Origin: Caballeronia sp. SEWSISQ10-4 2
GTDB lineage: Bacteria; Pseudomonadota; Gammaproteobacteria; Burkholderiales; Burkholderiaceae
Assembly (NCBI RefSeq): GCF_030464885.1
Contig: NZ_JALPRJ010000002.1
Coordinates: 175,824 to 239,823, forward strand
Length of the DNA stretch: 64,000 nt
Reading direction: 5' to 3'
Shown one piece after another: positions 9,818 through 20,346 of the stretch. The position numbers and the translations under genes are program-made. Numbering within the stretch: the stretch's first letter is position 1; the number at the start of each line of letters is the position of its first letter. Under the pieces are notes generated by a model. The model had not been told where the DNA came from. It did not search any database and saw nothing but the letters and a program-made list of their open reading frames with translations.

Positions 9818-10296
9818 GATTCGACTTCCGTTGGCTCAGAGCGATTCGAAAACGGGCGCGGCGGAGACTCAAGCGAGACGCCGCCGTGATTCATCGCAAT
9901 TTTACCGCAAGCATCAGGCAGCGGAGCGGTTAACCCGCCGGAAGGTCGCCGGAAAGCGGAGACATCGTCCATTCGGTCTACTGGATCGGCTGGAAAGCGC
10001 GCCCGGAGAGCGGCAAGGTAAAACTCTGTCAATTATTGAATCAGGTACGGAACAAGCATCGCGGAGAGCCGTCCAAGGCGCACCTCCGGCATTTTCGGAG
10101 GGTGTTTGCCAAAGCGCTGCGACGATCCTTTCGAACGTTGCCCAATCGGCTAGTCCGGTCTTTTTTGGGACAACCGGCCGCGCCAGTGTGGTGAAATAGC
10201 GCCTGCTGGATCGACGCTCGGCGTTTACCCGACACTGCGCAACGGCCATCCTGCACACCCAAGCAATCCCACTCAATTCAACCCTGGAGGTCACGT
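9818..10296. other. Divergent intergenic region between DUF3460-scpA-pan genes and tamA
   Basis: About 480 bases with no credible gene; open frames here lack family signatures and ribosome-binding sites. It must hold the leftward promoter of the scpA-pan operon and the rightward promoter of tamA. The last part carries a GGAGG sequence (10286-10290) seven bases before the TTG start of tamA. Confidence 0.6.
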
Positions 10297-12144
10297 TTGG
10301 CGGGGCGCCTGTTTGATCCGCTGCGCTTCAAGCGCGGGCAAGCCGATGGTCGGCGGCTGGAGCCGTCGACCATCGCGTTGTCGAAAGCGCCTTCCCGTGC
10401 GTGGTCATTCGTGCGCCGTGTCGTCTGGTCGCTCCATGCGCTGGCGCTCTTTGCGGTTGCCCAGCCGGCGCACGCAAAATACGACGTGGATATCGACGCG
10501 CCGCGCAGCGTCCGGTCGCTGCTCAAGGACCACCTCGATTTGTCGCGTTTCAAGAAACGTGACGATATCAGCGACGAACAATTCGACTTCCTGGTCACCG
10601 CCACGCCGCAGGAAGTCCGCGATCTCGTCGCGACCGACGGTTATTTCTCGCCGGTCGTGCGCACTGACGTGAAACACGAAGGCGATAAAAAATCCGTCAC
10701 CATCAGCGTCGATCCGGGTCCACAGACCAAGGTCGCTTCCGTTTCGCTGACCTTCAAGGGCGCGATCACGACCGAAGATCCGGCGCAAGAAAATACCGCG
10801 CGCTTCGCATTTTCGGTCAGGGAGGGCGACCCGTTCTCGCAAAGCGCCTGGGACGACGCGAAGAACGCCGCGCTCAAGGCCTTGCAGTCGCGCCGTTATC
10901 TCGGCGCGAAAATCTCGCAATCGAAGGCGCGCGTGAATCCGCGGACGCACATCGCGGATTTGTCGGTGACCTTCGATAGCGGCCCGACCTTCACGTTCGG
11001 CAAGCTCGACATCAGCGGCGTGCGGCGTTATCCCGAGCAGATCATTCGTAACGTCGACCGGATCCATCCCGGCGATATCTACGATGTCGCGCGCGTGAAC
11101 GAATTGCAGCGCCAGTTGCAGAACACGCCGTACTACGCTTCGGTCGCCATCGACGCGGACAACGACGTCACCAAGCCGGACGAAACGCCGATGCACCTGA
11201 AGGTCAGCGAGTATCCGTACAACAGCGTGCGTTACGGCGTGGGTTACGCGACGGATACGGGTCCGCACATCCAGGGCGCGTACAGCTATCTCGATACCTT
11301 CGGCAGGGCTTATCCGTTCACAATATCCGGCCGCCTGGACCAGACCCAGCAATACGGTCAGGTGCAACTCGCGATGCCGCCGGATGGCCGCACCTGGGTG
11401 AACAGCGTGCTTGCCTCATACACGAATACGAACGTGTCCGACACGCGCATCTACAGCGCGCGTGTCGGCGTGCAGCGCTCGCGCTCGCTGCAGAACATCG
11501 ACACCACGTTCTCGCTGCTGCTCTATGTCGACCGGCTGACGCAGAACTCCGGGCCACCGACCACCAGCCGTGCGCTCGTGCCGTCGTGGCAATGGGTGCG
11601 CCGCAATGTCGACGATCCGCTGTTTCCGCGCTCGGGCAACCTGATTCGCGCGGAAGCCGACGTCGCGGTGAAGGGGGTGCTCACCGATCAAACCTTCGGC
11701 CGCGTTTATACGAACCTGCTGCAATACGTGCCGCTGGGCAAGCGCGACCTATTCGTGTTTCGCGCGGAATTCGGCGGTGTATTTACGGCAGGCAGCTCGA
11801 ACGGGATTCCCGCGTCGCTGCTGTTCCGGGCGGGCGGTGCGAATTCGGTGCGTGGTTATGGTTATCAGAGTATCGGTAATGACGTCGATGGCTCGGTATT
11901 GCCGACCAAATACCTGATGACCGGAAGCTCGGAATATCAGCACTGGTTCACGCACGACTGGGGTGGAGCCGTGTTCTTCGATATAGGCACAGCCACCGAT
12001 ACCTGGAAAGAGCGCGTGTTCGAGCCGGGCGCGGGCATGGGTGTGCGCTGGCGCAGTCCGGTCGGACCGGTGAACGTGGATATTGCGTATGGCTTCAAGA
12101 ACCGGGACATCCGCCCGTATCTGACGCTCGGGATCGCTTTTTGA
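10297..12144 (+). CDS. tamA: Translocation and assembly module outer-membrane protein TamA
   Basis: BamA/Omp85-family barrel that works with TamB in inserting autotransporter-like proteins and in envelope lipid transport. The N-terminal third contains POTRA repeats (about residues 65-320, e.g. GPTFTFGKLDISGVRRYPEQ), and the C-terminal half is the surface-antigen barrel with FRAGGANSVRGYGYQS, the family's VRGY loop-6 motif, ending in a terminal aromatic residue. A signal sequence ends at HALALFAVAQPAHA near residue 60. The start is a TTG preceded by GGAGG at ideal spacing; a GTG at 10411 would give a shorter, more usual signal peptide but has no ribosome-binding site. tamB follows 28 bases downstream. 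Confidence 0.93.
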   Translation: MAGRLFDPLRFKRGQADGRRLEPSTIALSKAPSRAWSFVRRVVWSLHALALFAVAQPAHAKYDVDIDAPRSVRSLLKDHLDLSRFKKRDDISDEQFDFLVTATPQEVRDLVATDGYFSPVVRTDVKHEGDKKSVTISVDPGPQTKVASVSLTFKGAITTEDPAQENTARFAFSVREGDPFSQSAWDDAKNAALKALQSRRYLGAKISQSKARVNPRTHIADLSVTFDSGPTFTFGKLDISGVRRYPEQIIRNVDRIHPGDIYDVARVNELQRQLQNTPYYASVAIDADNDVTKPDETPMHLKVSEYPYNSVRYGVGYATDTGPHIQGAYSYLDTFGRAYPFTISGRLDQTQQYGQVQLAMPPDGRTWVNSVLASYTNTNVSDTRIYSARVGVQRSRSLQNIDTTFSLLLYVDRLTQNSGPPTTSRALVPSWQWVRRNVDDPLFPRSGNLIRAEADVAVKGVLTDQTFGRVYTNLLQYVPLGKRDLFVFRAEFGGVFTAGSSNGIPASLLFRAGGANSVRGYGYQSIGNDVDGSVLPTKYLMTGSSEYQHWFTHDWGGAVFFDIGTATDTWKERVFEPGAGMGVRWRSPVGPVNVDIAYGFKNRDIRPYLTLGIAF

Positions 12145-12172
12145 TGAATTTGTTTGGATTATTTCTTCACGC

Positions 12173-15100
12173 ATGACGGACCAGAACGGCCAATCCCCCG
12201 CAGATCAACCGGATCCTTCCGAGGACCGGGGGAACGGTGCGCCTGAAAACGGAACGCCCGCTGCCAAGCCGCGGCGCGGCGGCTGGCGGCGTCTGGCTAA
12301 ATGGCTGGGCGGCCTCGTTCTTGTGCTCGTGCTGTGCGTAGCGCTCGGCGTTGCGATGATCCTGTACGCCCTCAACAGCGAGCGCGGGACGCGTTACGTC
12401 TGGCAGGCGGCGACCTCGCTGCTCGGCGGCCAGCTGAGCGGCACGCTCGACGGCGGCGCGATCGCGACCGGCTTGCGACTGCGCAACGTGCACTGGAAAA
12501 GCCTCGAGGGCAACGGAACGGACATTGCCGTCGACAGCGTTTCCGGCCGATGGGAACTGACGCGTGCGCCGTTGCGGTTCAGCATCGATTATTTGCACGT
12601 CGGCACGGTCGATGCACGCATTGCGCCCTCGCCGAAAGACACCAGCCCGGTCCAGTTGCCGACGGATTTGCGCTTGCCGATCCAGCTTGCCATCAGCGAC
12701 ATCACGCTCGACAAACTGCGTCTCCATCAAGGCGCGACGACCACCGAGTTCTCGCGGCTCGCGCTGGAAGGACACAGCGACGGCCGTCATCACGAAGCGA
12801 CTGTGCAGCGTCTCGATACACCGTTCGGCGCGATCACCGCCGCGTTGAAACTGGACGGCGGCGCGCGCCCGTTCCCGCTGACGGGCGATGCCGGCTATTC
12901 GGGGCAGGTTAGCGGTGAGACCGTGCAGGTCGCCGCGCATCTGACGGGTTCGCTGGAAAACCTGACCGCCGATATCGACGCCAGCGGCCTGAAGCTCAAG
13001 GGCCAGGCGCATGTGGAGGCGGCGCCGTTCGGCGACGTGCCGCTCAAGCGCGCGCTCGTCACCGTCGATCACGTCAATCCGCAGGCGTTCAGCCCGAGCG
13101 CGCCGTTCGCGGATCTCGCGGTGCGGGCCGAACTGAAGCCCGATCCGGCGACACCGAACGCGCTGGTGGTGACGGGGCCGGTGTCGATCGTGAACGCGAA
13201 GCCGGGTTCGGTCGACAAGCAGTTGCTGCCTTTAATCGATGCCCGCGCGAACGTGAAGCTCGATGCATCGGCGCAAACCATCTCGGATCTGAACGTGCGG
13301 CTGCTGAAGGAAGCGACTGTCACGGGCGGCGGAACGCTCAAGGGCGGCGCGGGACAGTTTGACCTGAAGGTCGCGAAACTCGATCTGAACGCGATCGAAT
13401 CGAGCATCCGGCCAACGCAGTTCGCCGGGCCGATCGGCATTCATCTCGCCGGCGATACTGGCGATAAGCAGACCATTACGCTAGACCTCAATGATCCGAA
13501 AACGGCGTTGCGCGTGCAGGGCAAGGTCACGCTGGACGCCAGGCAAACCGCATTCGATGGCGTGAAACTGAGCGCGGGGAAGGGCCGCATCGAGTTGAGC
13601 GGCGCGCTTCAAAAGGACACGCATTCGAGCTACGACCTGAAGGCGAAGTTCATCGATTTCAATCCGCTGCTGCTGACCGAACAACTGGTCGCAAAGCAGC
13701 CGCCGGCGAAGGGATCCAAAGCGAAGCCGGTGGCGAACTCCCGCATAATCGAAGCACGCGTGAACGGCACGCTTTCCGCCACCGGCGCACTCGCTCCAAC
13801 GCTTACGACCAAGGCGCAATTCAAGCTCGCCGACAGTGTCTACGACAACCTGCCGCTCACCGGCGCGGGCACGATCCAGGTTGCCGGAACGCGCATCTTG
13901 CCAAGCACGGCGACGCTTTCAATTGCGGGCAACGACGTCGATCTCAACGGCAGTTTCGGTGCGCCGGGTGACCGCTTGCGTTTTCGTATCGATGCACCGC
14001 AGCTCGAGCGGCTTGGTTTCGGCCTGGCGGGTCTCATCAAAGCTGACGGCGATGTCACCGGTTCGTTCGCGCATCCGAATCTGGCGGCTAACTATCAGGC
14101 CGACAGCGTGGTGTTTGGCGCGAACCGTGTCGGTCATGCAGAAGGGCGGGCGGACGCACGCGACGGCGCGAACGGTGCGCTCGTTTTCACGCTGCAAGCC
14201 CGCGATGTCAGCGCGGAAGGCGTCGATCTCGCGAGCCTTGACGCGAACCTCAACGGCACGCGCGCTAACCACACGCTCAACGCTGCTGCCGTCGGCAAGG
14301 TGCGCGGCAACGCGGTCAACCTGACGCTGGCCGCGAACGGCCGCCTGACCGATGCCCGCGACGGAGCGCATTGGGACGGCACGGTGACGCGCTTATCGAA
14401 CAAGGGCACGCCGAGCGTGAGTCTCGACGCGCCGCTTACCGTGAGCTACGCGCCGAATCACGTGGTGCTTGGCGCGACGCGCCTGTCGGCGGAAGGCGCT
14501 GTGCTCGACCTGAAATCGTTCGCGTTCGATAGCGGGCGTATCAGTTCGGCCGGCCAGTTGACGAATCTGTCGGTAGCGCGGCTGCTCGAAATCCGCCAGG
14601 AACTGGAAGGTGGTCCGCCACCCGTCAAGACCGATCTTGTCTTCGATGGCGACTGGAATTTCGCGCTCGGCTCCACTGCAACAGGTTACGTGCAATTGAA
14701 GCGGCGTTCGGGCGATGTCTCCATCGACGCCGCACGCGGCGTTGCGGCGCTCGGCATCACGGACATAACCGCGCGCGCCGACTTCACCGGCGGCAACCGG
14801 CTCAACGCGACGCTGCATGCGCAGGCAACGCGGATCGGCGTGATCGATGCCAACGTCCACACGACGCTGGTAGCGCGCGACGGGGTGCTCACCGTCGCGG
14901 ACGAAGCGTCGCTGAGCGGGGGCATCGACGCGAACGTTCCAACGCTGCGCACCGCTGGCGGGCTGTTCGGTCCCGCTTATCTGCTCGATGGCCGTCTCGG
15001 GTTGAAGCTGACCATTGCGGGGATCGTTGCGAAACCGACGCTGTCCGGCATGCTCACGGGCGACGCGCTGTCGGTCACGGTCATCGATCAGGGCGTGCAG

Positions 15101-16243
15101 TTGAAGGACGGCGTGATCCGGATTGCGTTGTCGGAGAATCTTGTCGATCTGCAGCAGGTCGAGTTTCACGGCGCGAGCGGCACGTTGCGCGCGACCGGCA
15201 AGGTGCGGCTCGATCAGCAGCAGCCGGATCTGACGGCGAGCATCATTGCGGACAAGCTCGAACTGTTTGCATCGCCGGATCGGCAGTTGCAGCTGTCGGG
15301 TAGTGCTTCGGTGGCTAACGCCGGTTTGCAGGGCGGCATGGCGATCGACGGCAAGTTCACGGTCGATCGCGCGTTGTTTGATCTGCCCGAGCAATCGGCG
15401 CCGTCACTCGGTGACGACGTCGTGATCGTGCGTCCAGACGGCACGGTAAAGGGCGAGGATCAGAAGATTGTCGCGACCGGCGACAAGCCCGTGGGCGCGT
15501 TCGCGCCGCGGGCGAATATCGATATCAATCTCGGCCAGAAATTCCGTTTCCGCGGCGCAGGCGCGGATCTTGGCCTGGCCGGCACGATCACGGCAATGAG
15601 CGCGCCGAACATGCCGTTGCGGGCAATCGGCAACGTGCGTGTGACGCCGGGTTCCACGTACACGGCGTTTGGGCGGAAGCTGGGGATCGAGAACGGCTTT
15701 TTCACGTTCAACGGACCGGTTGCGAATCCCGGCATCAACATTCTTGCGATGCGGCGCAATCAGGAAGTCGAAGCCGGCGTGCAGGTGACGGGCACGGTGC
15801 AATCACCGAATGCGAAGCTGATTTCCGAGCCGAACGTGCCGGATAACGAAAAGTTGTCGTGGCTGCTGTTCGGGCATGGCACCGATCAGGGCAACAACAT
15901 CGGTCAACAGAGCGCGATGACCAATGCGCTGGCGTTGCTGGGCAGTTCGCAGGGCAAGCGGATCGCGCAGACGTTTGGGCTGGATGAGTTTTCTATCGGG
16001 ACGAGCGAGGTCGGGCTGACTGATCCGCAAGTCGTGATGATCTCGAAAGCGATCAATGAGCGGCTCGTGCTTGGGTATGAGCAGGGTCTGCAGTCGGCGA
16101 GCAACGCGATCAAGGCGACGCTTAATTTTTCGCGCTTCTGGTCGGTGGCGGCGTATGGCGGCACGTTCCAGGGCATCGATCTGCTTTATACGCGGCGCTT
16201 CGATTCATGGTCGCGAAGGAATGGGCCGTCGGAAACGAAGTAG
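12173..16243 (+). CDS. tamB: Translocation/lipid transport protein TamB (DUF490)
   Basis: A 1356-residue AsmA-like bridge protein anchored in the inner membrane and spanning the periplasm to TamA. After a short basic, proline-rich cytoplasmic start there is one membrane helix (about residues 44-68, WLGGLVLVLVLCVALGVAMI), then a long beta-rich repeat region forming the lipid-conducting groove. The C-terminal DUF490 domain is recognisable: TPGSTYTAFGRKLGIENGFF, PNVPDNEKLSWLLFG and the terminal ATLNFSRFWSVAAYGG. Length is in the normal range. The gene follows tamA closely, and a terminator shared with metG lies after it. Confidence 0.95.
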   Translation: MTDQNGQSPADQPDPSEDRGNGAPENGTPAAKPRRGGWRRLAKWLGGLVLVLVLCVALGVAMILYALNSERGTRYVWQAATSLLGGQLSGTLDGGAIATGLRLRNVHWKSLEGNGTDIAVDSVSGRWELTRAPLRFSIDYLHVGTVDARIAPSPKDTSPVQLPTDLRLPIQLAISDITLDKLRLHQGATTTEFSRLALEGHSDGRHHEATVQRLDTPFGAITAALKLDGGARPFPLTGDAGYSGQVSGETVQVAAHLTGSLENLTADIDASGLKLKGQAHVEAAPFGDVPLKRALVTVDHVNPQAFSPSAPFADLAVRAELKPDPATPNALVVTGPVSIVNAKPGSVDKQLLPLIDARANVKLDASAQTISDLNVRLLKEATVTGGGTLKGGAGQFDLKVAKLDLNAIESSIRPTQFAGPIGIHLAGDTGDKQTITLDLNDPKTALRVQGKVTLDARQTAFDGVKLSAGKGRIELSGALQKDTHSSYDLKAKFIDFNPLLLTEQLVAKQPPAKGSKAKPVANSRIIEARVNGTLSATGALAPTLTTKAQFKLADSVYDNLPLTGAGTIQVAGTRILPSTATLSIAGNDVDLNGSFGAPGDRLRFRIDAPQLERLGFGLAGLIKADGDVTGSFAHPNLAANYQADSVVFGANRVGHAEGRADARDGANGALVFTLQARDVSAEGVDLASLDANLNGTRANHTLNAAAVGKVRGNAVNLTLAANGRLTDARDGAHWDGTVTRLSNKGTPSVSLDAPLTVSYAPNHVVLGATRLSAEGAVLDLKSFAFDSGRISSAGQLTNLSVARLLEIRQELEGGPPPVKTDLVFDGDWNFALGSTATGYVQLKRRSGDVSIDAARGVAALGITDITARADFTGGNRLNATLHAQATRIGVIDANVHTTLVARDGVLTVADEASLSGGIDANVPTLRTAGGLFGPAYLLDGRLGLKLTIAGIVAKPTLSGMLTGDALSVTVIDQGVQLKDGVIRIALSENLVDLQQVEFHGASGTLRATGKVRLDQQQPDLTASIIADKLELFASPDRQLQLSGSASVANAGLQGGMAIDGKFTVDRALFDLPEQSAPSLGDDVVIVRPDGTVKGEDQKIVATGDKPVGAFAPRANIDINLGQKFRFRGAGADLGLAGTITAMSAPNMPLRAIGNVRVTPGSTYTAFGRKLGIENGFFTFNGPVANPGINILAMRRNQEVEAGVQVTGTVQSPNAKLISEPNVPDNEKLSWLLFGHGTDQGNNIGQQSAMTNALALLGSSQGKRIAQTFGLDEFSIGTSEVGLTDPQVVMISKAINERLVLGYEQGLQSASNAIKATLNFSRFWSVAAYGGTFQGIDLLYTRRFDSWSRRNGPSETK

Positions 16244-16268
16244 CTTGTTGTGCGCATGAAATGCAAAA

Positions 16269-16302
16269 AGGGCCGTCTTCAACGTGAGTTGAAAACGGCC
16301 CC
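16269..16302 (+). terminator. Terminator between convergent tamB and metG
   Basis: A 14-bp stem with one mismatch (16270-16283 with 16288-16301, loop GTGA) starts GGGCCGT and is followed by CTTCTTCTT. It is preceded by AAAAA, so it may serve both strands, although the T tract is weak. Confidence 0.75.
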
Positions 16303-16333
16303 TTCTTCTTGCGGCTGAACGCGCCCGCAAACC

Positions 16334-18475
16334 TTACTTCACGCGCATTCCCGGCTTCGCTCCGCTGTGCGGTTCAAGAATGTACAAGCCGGGTTCGGTT
16401 TTTTCGTCGTCGGAGGAAGCAGCCAGCACCATGCCTTCCGACAGCCCGAATTTCATCTTGCGCGGTGCCAGATTCGCGACCATCACCGTGAACTTGCCGA
16501 TCAGGTCCTGCGGCTGATACGCCGACTTGATCCCGGAGAATACATTGCGTGTTTTTTCCTCACCGACATCCAGCGTCAGTTGCAGCAGCTTGTCCGATCC
16601 TTCGACCGCCGTGCAGTTCACGATCTTCGCGATTCGCAGATCGATCTTGGCGAAGTCATCGATGGAAATCACGCCTTCGGCTTCCGGCTCTTTCACCTTC
16701 GCTGCCTTCTTCGAGGTTGAAGCTGCAGCAGCCGGTGCAGCAGCAGCTTGCCCCGGCGCCACCGATTCGCGGTTCGCAGCGATCAGCGCTTCGATTTGCT
16801 TCGGATCGACGCGCGTCATCAAGTGCTTGTACGCGTTGATCGGCTGCGAAGAACTGAGCGGCGCGGAAACATCCGCCCAGACCAGCGGCGCGATCCCGAG
16901 GAAGCCTTCCACCGATTCCGCCAGCACCGGCAACACCGGCTTCAACGCCAGCGACAGCAGCCGGAACGCTTCCAGGCTCACGCTGCACGTTTCATGCAGC
17001 GCGGCGGCGTTGGTTTCGTCCTTGGCCTGATCCCAGGGCTTCGCGGTATCGACGAAAGCGTTGACCGTATCGGCGAGATCCATGGTCGTGCGCAACGCCC
17101 GGCCGTATTCGCGCGACTCGTACAGCGCCGCGATTTGCGGAATGGCCGCCCGCAATTGCAGCAGCAGCGGATGATTCATCGCGCTGTCCTGCACGCGGCC
17201 TTCGAAGCGCTTGATCAGGAACCCCGCCGCCCGGCTCGCGATATTCACGTACTTGCCGACCAGATCGCTGTTCACACGAGCCTGGAAATCTTCGAGATTC
17301 AGGTCGATGTCTTCCATCGTGTGGTTCAGCTTCGCGGCGTAGTAGTAGCGCAGCCACTCGGGGTTGATACCCGTATCGATCACGCTTTTCGCCGTGATGA
17401 AGGTGCCGCGCGACTTGGACATCTTCGCGCCGTCGACGGTGAGAAAGCCGTGCGCGAACACGTTCGTCGGCGTCCGATGGCCGGAAAACTGCAGCATCGC
17501 GGGCCAGAACAGCGTGTGGAAATACAGGATGTCCTTGCCGATAAAGTGATACTGCTCGGTCTTCGATCCGGGCCGGATCCATTCCTCGAAGTCGAGGCCG
17601 CGCGCATCCGCGAGGTTCTTGAAGCTCGCGTAGTAGCCGACCGGGGCATCCACCCAAACATAGAAATACTTGCCCGGCGCGCCAGGGATTTCGAAACCGA
17701 AGTAGGGTGAATCGCGCGAAATATCCCAGTCGGCGAGTTTGGCGTCGCCTTTGTCGCCGAGCCACTCGCGCATCTTGTTCGTGGCTTCGGGTTGGGCGAG
17801 TCCGCTGACCCAGCCGCGCAGGAAGTCTTCGCAGCGCGGATCGGAGAGGCGGAAGAAATAGTGTGTCGATGTTTTGCGCACCGGCGTTGCGCCCGAGACT
17901 ACCGAATATGGATTGATGAGATCGAGTGGCTGATACGTCGATCCGCAGACTTCGCAGTTATCGCCGTATTGATCTTTCGCGCCGCATTTCGGACATTCGC
18001 CCTTGATGAAGCGGTCGGGTAGGAACATTTCCTTGACCGGATCGTAGGCCTGTTCAATATCGCGCGCTTCGATCAGCCCGGCTGCTTTTAGCGAACCGTA
18101 GATGGACTCGCACAGCACGCGGTTTTCTTCGGCGTCAGTTGAATGGTAGTTGTCGAATGAAATGCCGAAGCTGTCGAAATCGCGCTTGTGTTCTTTCCCC
18201 ACGCGCTCGATCAGCTGCTTCGGCGTGATGCCTTCCTGCTCGGCGCGCAGCATGATGGGGGTGCCGTGGGTATCGTCGGCGCCGACGTAGTAGACCTCGT
18301 GACCGTGCATTCGCAGCGAGCGCACCCAGATATCCGTCTGGATGTATTCGACCATATGGCCGATATGAATCTGACCGTTCGCGTACGGGAGCGCGGACGT
18401 GACAAGAATTCGGCGATGGCCAGGGGTGGCTGGCGCCGCTGCGGGGACGGATGTTGACGAGGTGGGTGCTGACAT
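16334..18475 (-). CDS. metG: Methionyl-tRNA synthetase
   Basis: Class I synthetase charging tRNA-Met. The 713-residue protein has HIGH at residues 37-40, a KMSKS loop at about 351-355, and a zinc knuckle around 159-176 (CPKCG ... CEVCG). The C-terminal ~110 residues (after an Ala-rich linker) form the OB-fold tRNA-binding dimerisation domain, with [14 protein letters not shown]. The start at 18475 was chosen because the longer open frame upstream runs into the repeat element described separately and codes low-complexity sequence. This is the long, dimeric MetG1-like form. It converges on tamB. Confidence 0.96.
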   Translation of the reverse strand: MSAPTSSTSVPAAAPATPGHRRILVTSALPYANGQIHIGHMVEYIQTDIWVRSLRMHGHEVYYVGADDTHGTPIMLRAEQEGITPKQLIERVGKEHKRDFDSFGISFDNYHSTDAEENRVLCESIYGSLKAAGLIEARDIEQAYDPVKEMFLPDRFIKGECPKCGAKDQYGDNCEVCGSTYQPLDLINPYSVVSGATPVRKTSTHYFFRLSDPRCEDFLRGWVSGLAQPEATNKMREWLGDKGDAKLADWDISRDSPYFGFEIPGAPGKYFYVWVDAPVGYYASFKNLADARGLDFEEWIRPGSKTEQYHFIGKDILYFHTLFWPAMLQFSGHRTPTNVFAHGFLTVDGAKMSKSRGTFITAKSVIDTGINPEWLRYYYAAKLNHTMEDIDLNLEDFQARVNSDLVGKYVNIASRAAGFLIKRFEGRVQDSAMNHPLLLQLRAAIPQIAALYESREYGRALRTTMDLADTVNAFVDTAKPWDQAKDETNAAALHETCSVSLEAFRLLSLALKPVLPVLAESVEGFLGIAPLVWADVSAPLSSSQPINAYKHLMTRVDPKQIEALIAANRESVAPGQAAAAPAAAASTSKKAAKVKEPEAEGVISIDDFAKIDLRIAKIVNCTAVEGSDKLLQLTLDVGEEKTRNVFSGIKSAYQPQDLIGKFTVMVANLAPRKMKFGLSEGMVLAASSDDEKTEPGLYILEPHSGAKPGMRVK

Positions 18476-18597
18476 AAGGCGCTGGCCTGCAGTTGAAAAA
18501 TTCAGTGATTGCACGAAAAAGCGAATGACGATTCTACCAGTCAAGGGTTTCTCGTTCGCACTTGGGGTTTTGGTCGGGGGGCTCGTGGTCGGGGGTG

Positions 18598-18689
18598 GTG
18601 CTGGGTTGGTGCTTTCGGCGTGAAGTGGTCTGCGTGAGTTAGCAGTATTTTTTATCACTATTAGCCACTGTGCGTGGCGGCACGTCATT
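18598..18689 (+). repeat. Left arm of a long inverted repeat
   Basis: About 92 bases that recur in inverted orientation at 19034-19124 with roughly 90% identity. The strongest shared block runs from GCTTTCGGCGT through the sequence CCACTGTGCGTGGCGGCACG. It starts upstream of the metG start. Confidence 0.9.
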
Positions 18690-19033
18690 CGCCACCAGTG
18701 ACTGAACCTGCCCAAGGGACACCCCGCGCTATCCGCGAACAACCACCCACGAAAATAGCTGCGCAGATCACGTAGCCAACCCACCAAGAAATGAGGCGAT
18801 CAGCACATGTCAGGCCGTTTTGGTCTGGGGGTCATGGTGCTTGCCCGAGAGCGTTGGGGCGAAGCGTGTTCGTGTCAGGATTCGCGAGAAGGAGGGGTTC
18901 AAACATTATCGAGTCTGGCGAGCACCGTGCTATCAGGTGCCAAAAACTGGGGCTTGCACGCTAGGGACACTAACTCGCCGATGGTGGGAAGGCGCTTTCT
19001 TTGCTTCATTTCTTTGTCGCCGTTGGACAAAGA

Positions 19034-19124
19034 AATGACGTGCCGCCACGCACAGTGGCTAATAGTGATAAAAAAATCAGCTAACTCACGCAGACCACTA
19101 ACGCCGAAAGCAGCAACCCGGCAC
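19034..19124 (-). repeat. Right arm of the long inverted repeat
   Basis: Reverse complement of the left arm at 18598-18689 with about 90% identity over 91 bases. Differences are scattered substitutions and one or two small indels, so the two arms are old or not under strict gene conversion. Confidence 0.9.
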
Positions 19125-19221
19125 TGATCCAGTCCCAGGGACATAAAACCCGCGCAATACCATCACGCAAAGCGGCCACACACCACTAAAAAGCAGAGAA
19201 AACCTGTCCAAATTCCAGACG

Positions 19222-19251
19222 AAAAAAAACCGGGGCGATTAGCGGCCCCGG
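19222..19251 (-). terminator. Rho-independent terminator of the OmpA-like gene
   Basis: Read on the minus strand, a 7-bp GC stem (19230-19236 with 19245-19251) is followed by eight T residues. It lies about 180 bases beyond the stop codon of the OmpA-like lipoprotein gene. Confidence 0.8.
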
Positions 19252-19427
19252 GGCAACAACGACAAGAGGAGAATGGCACGTGGCGGCAAAGCCAGCCACC
19301 TACCGTTAAGACAGACACTTACCGTGCGGCCAAGTTTCAAATATTTTTCGTGTTCGCGAATTTCTCGTGAGACGAATCGAATCCCCGGCCCCGGCGCAGC
19401 TGCCATTCCCCTTGTAAATCAAACGTT

Positions 19428-20084
19428 TTACTGAACCTGACCCGGCTGCGCGGTCGCGCGCAGATAGATTTCCACACGACGATTCTGCGCGCGCCCAGCT
19501 TCGGTGGTGTTGTCAGCAATAGGCTGCGTCTGGCCCATGCCTTGCGCCGACAGACGCTGACCCGCCACACCATGGCCAGCCAGATACGATGCCACGCTTT
19601 GTGCACGATTTTGCGACAGCGTCTGGTTGTACGCCGGCTGGCCCGTGCTATCCGTATGACCGACCACTTGCGCGATCAACTCAGGATGCTGCGTCAGCGT
19701 TTGCGTGACCTGGTCGAGCACCGGCGCAAAACCGGGCTTGATGGCGTAGCTGTTGGTATCGAACGAGATCGCGTTCGGAATGTTGACCTTCAGCGATCCG
19801 TCCGGCTGTTCCGTCACCTGCGTGCCCGTGCCCTTCGTTGCGCCGGTCAGCTTGCCCTTGATGGCCTGCCAGTTGTAGCCGGTGATACCGCCAGCTGCCG
19901 CACCCACGCCCGCGCCGATGGCCGCGCCCTTGCCGCCACCGAAGATCGCGCCAAGCCCGGCGCCAGCCGCGGCGCCAATGCCCGTGCCAACGGCGGCGTT
20001 ATTGCCTTGCTGGGTCGCGCAGCCGGCGACAAGCGCGCCGGCCACGGCGATTACGGACAAGCGGGTCATCATTTTCGAGTTCAT
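19428..20084 (-). CDS. OmpA-family peptidoglycan-binding lipoprotein
   Basis: Outer-membrane lipoprotein of 218 residues. The start at 20084 has a GGAGA ribosome-binding site and gives a signal peptide with lipobox LVAGC. A glycine-rich glycine-zipper segment follows (GTGIGAAAGAGLGAIFGGG and GAAIGAGVGAAAGGITG, about residues 33-70), which may insert in or associate with the membrane. The C-terminal OmpA domain (about 110-210) contains VVGHTDSTGQPAYNQTLSQN and NRRVEIYL, including the Asp and Arg that bind diaminopimelate in peptidoglycan. The architecture resembles YiaD-type proteins. It diverges from apbC and is probably monocistronic. Confidence 0.92.
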   Translation of the reverse strand: MNSKMMTRLSVIAVAGALVAGCATQQGNNAAVGTGIGAAAGAGLGAIFGGGKGAAIGAGVGAAAGGITGYNWQAIKGKLTGATKGTGTQVTEQPDGSLKVNIPNAISFDTNSYAIKPGFAPVLDQVTQTLTQHPELIAQVVGHTDSTGQPAYNQTLSQNRAQSVASYLAGHGVAGQRLSAQGMGQTQPIADNTTEAGRAQNRRVEIYLRATAQPGQVQ

Positions 20085-20346
20085 TATCAATTCTCCAGGG
20101 TACCAATTCATACAAAGCCAGCACCGACAGCCCGAAAGGGTCTTCCGGCGAGTCGTAACAGCTGCCACTACAATACGGCCAAGGATTCAAGAGATTATAA
20201 CGATGCGTCCCCCGAATCATGGCAGCGTCGGATAGTGCATCGCGCACGATGACGACGCAATGTCGTGCAACAATTCCTTTCAATTTCATTGTTTGCATGC
20301 GGAATATTCGATCCGCGACAGCAAAAAGCGTTCCCTTGGAGTTTCG

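Larger units (their letters stand above)
18476..19427. other. Intergenic inverted-repeat element between metG and the OmpA-like gene
   Basis: About 950 bases without a convincing gene. Two ~92-base arms in inverted orientation enclose ~345 bases; a smaller hairpin (CATTTCTTTGTC ... GACAAAGAAATG, about 19007-19038) sits against the right arm. Translated fragments resemble the junk hypothetical proteins often called from dispersed intergenic repeats in Burkholderiaceae; that comparison is from memory. No transposase is present. Confidence 0.7.
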
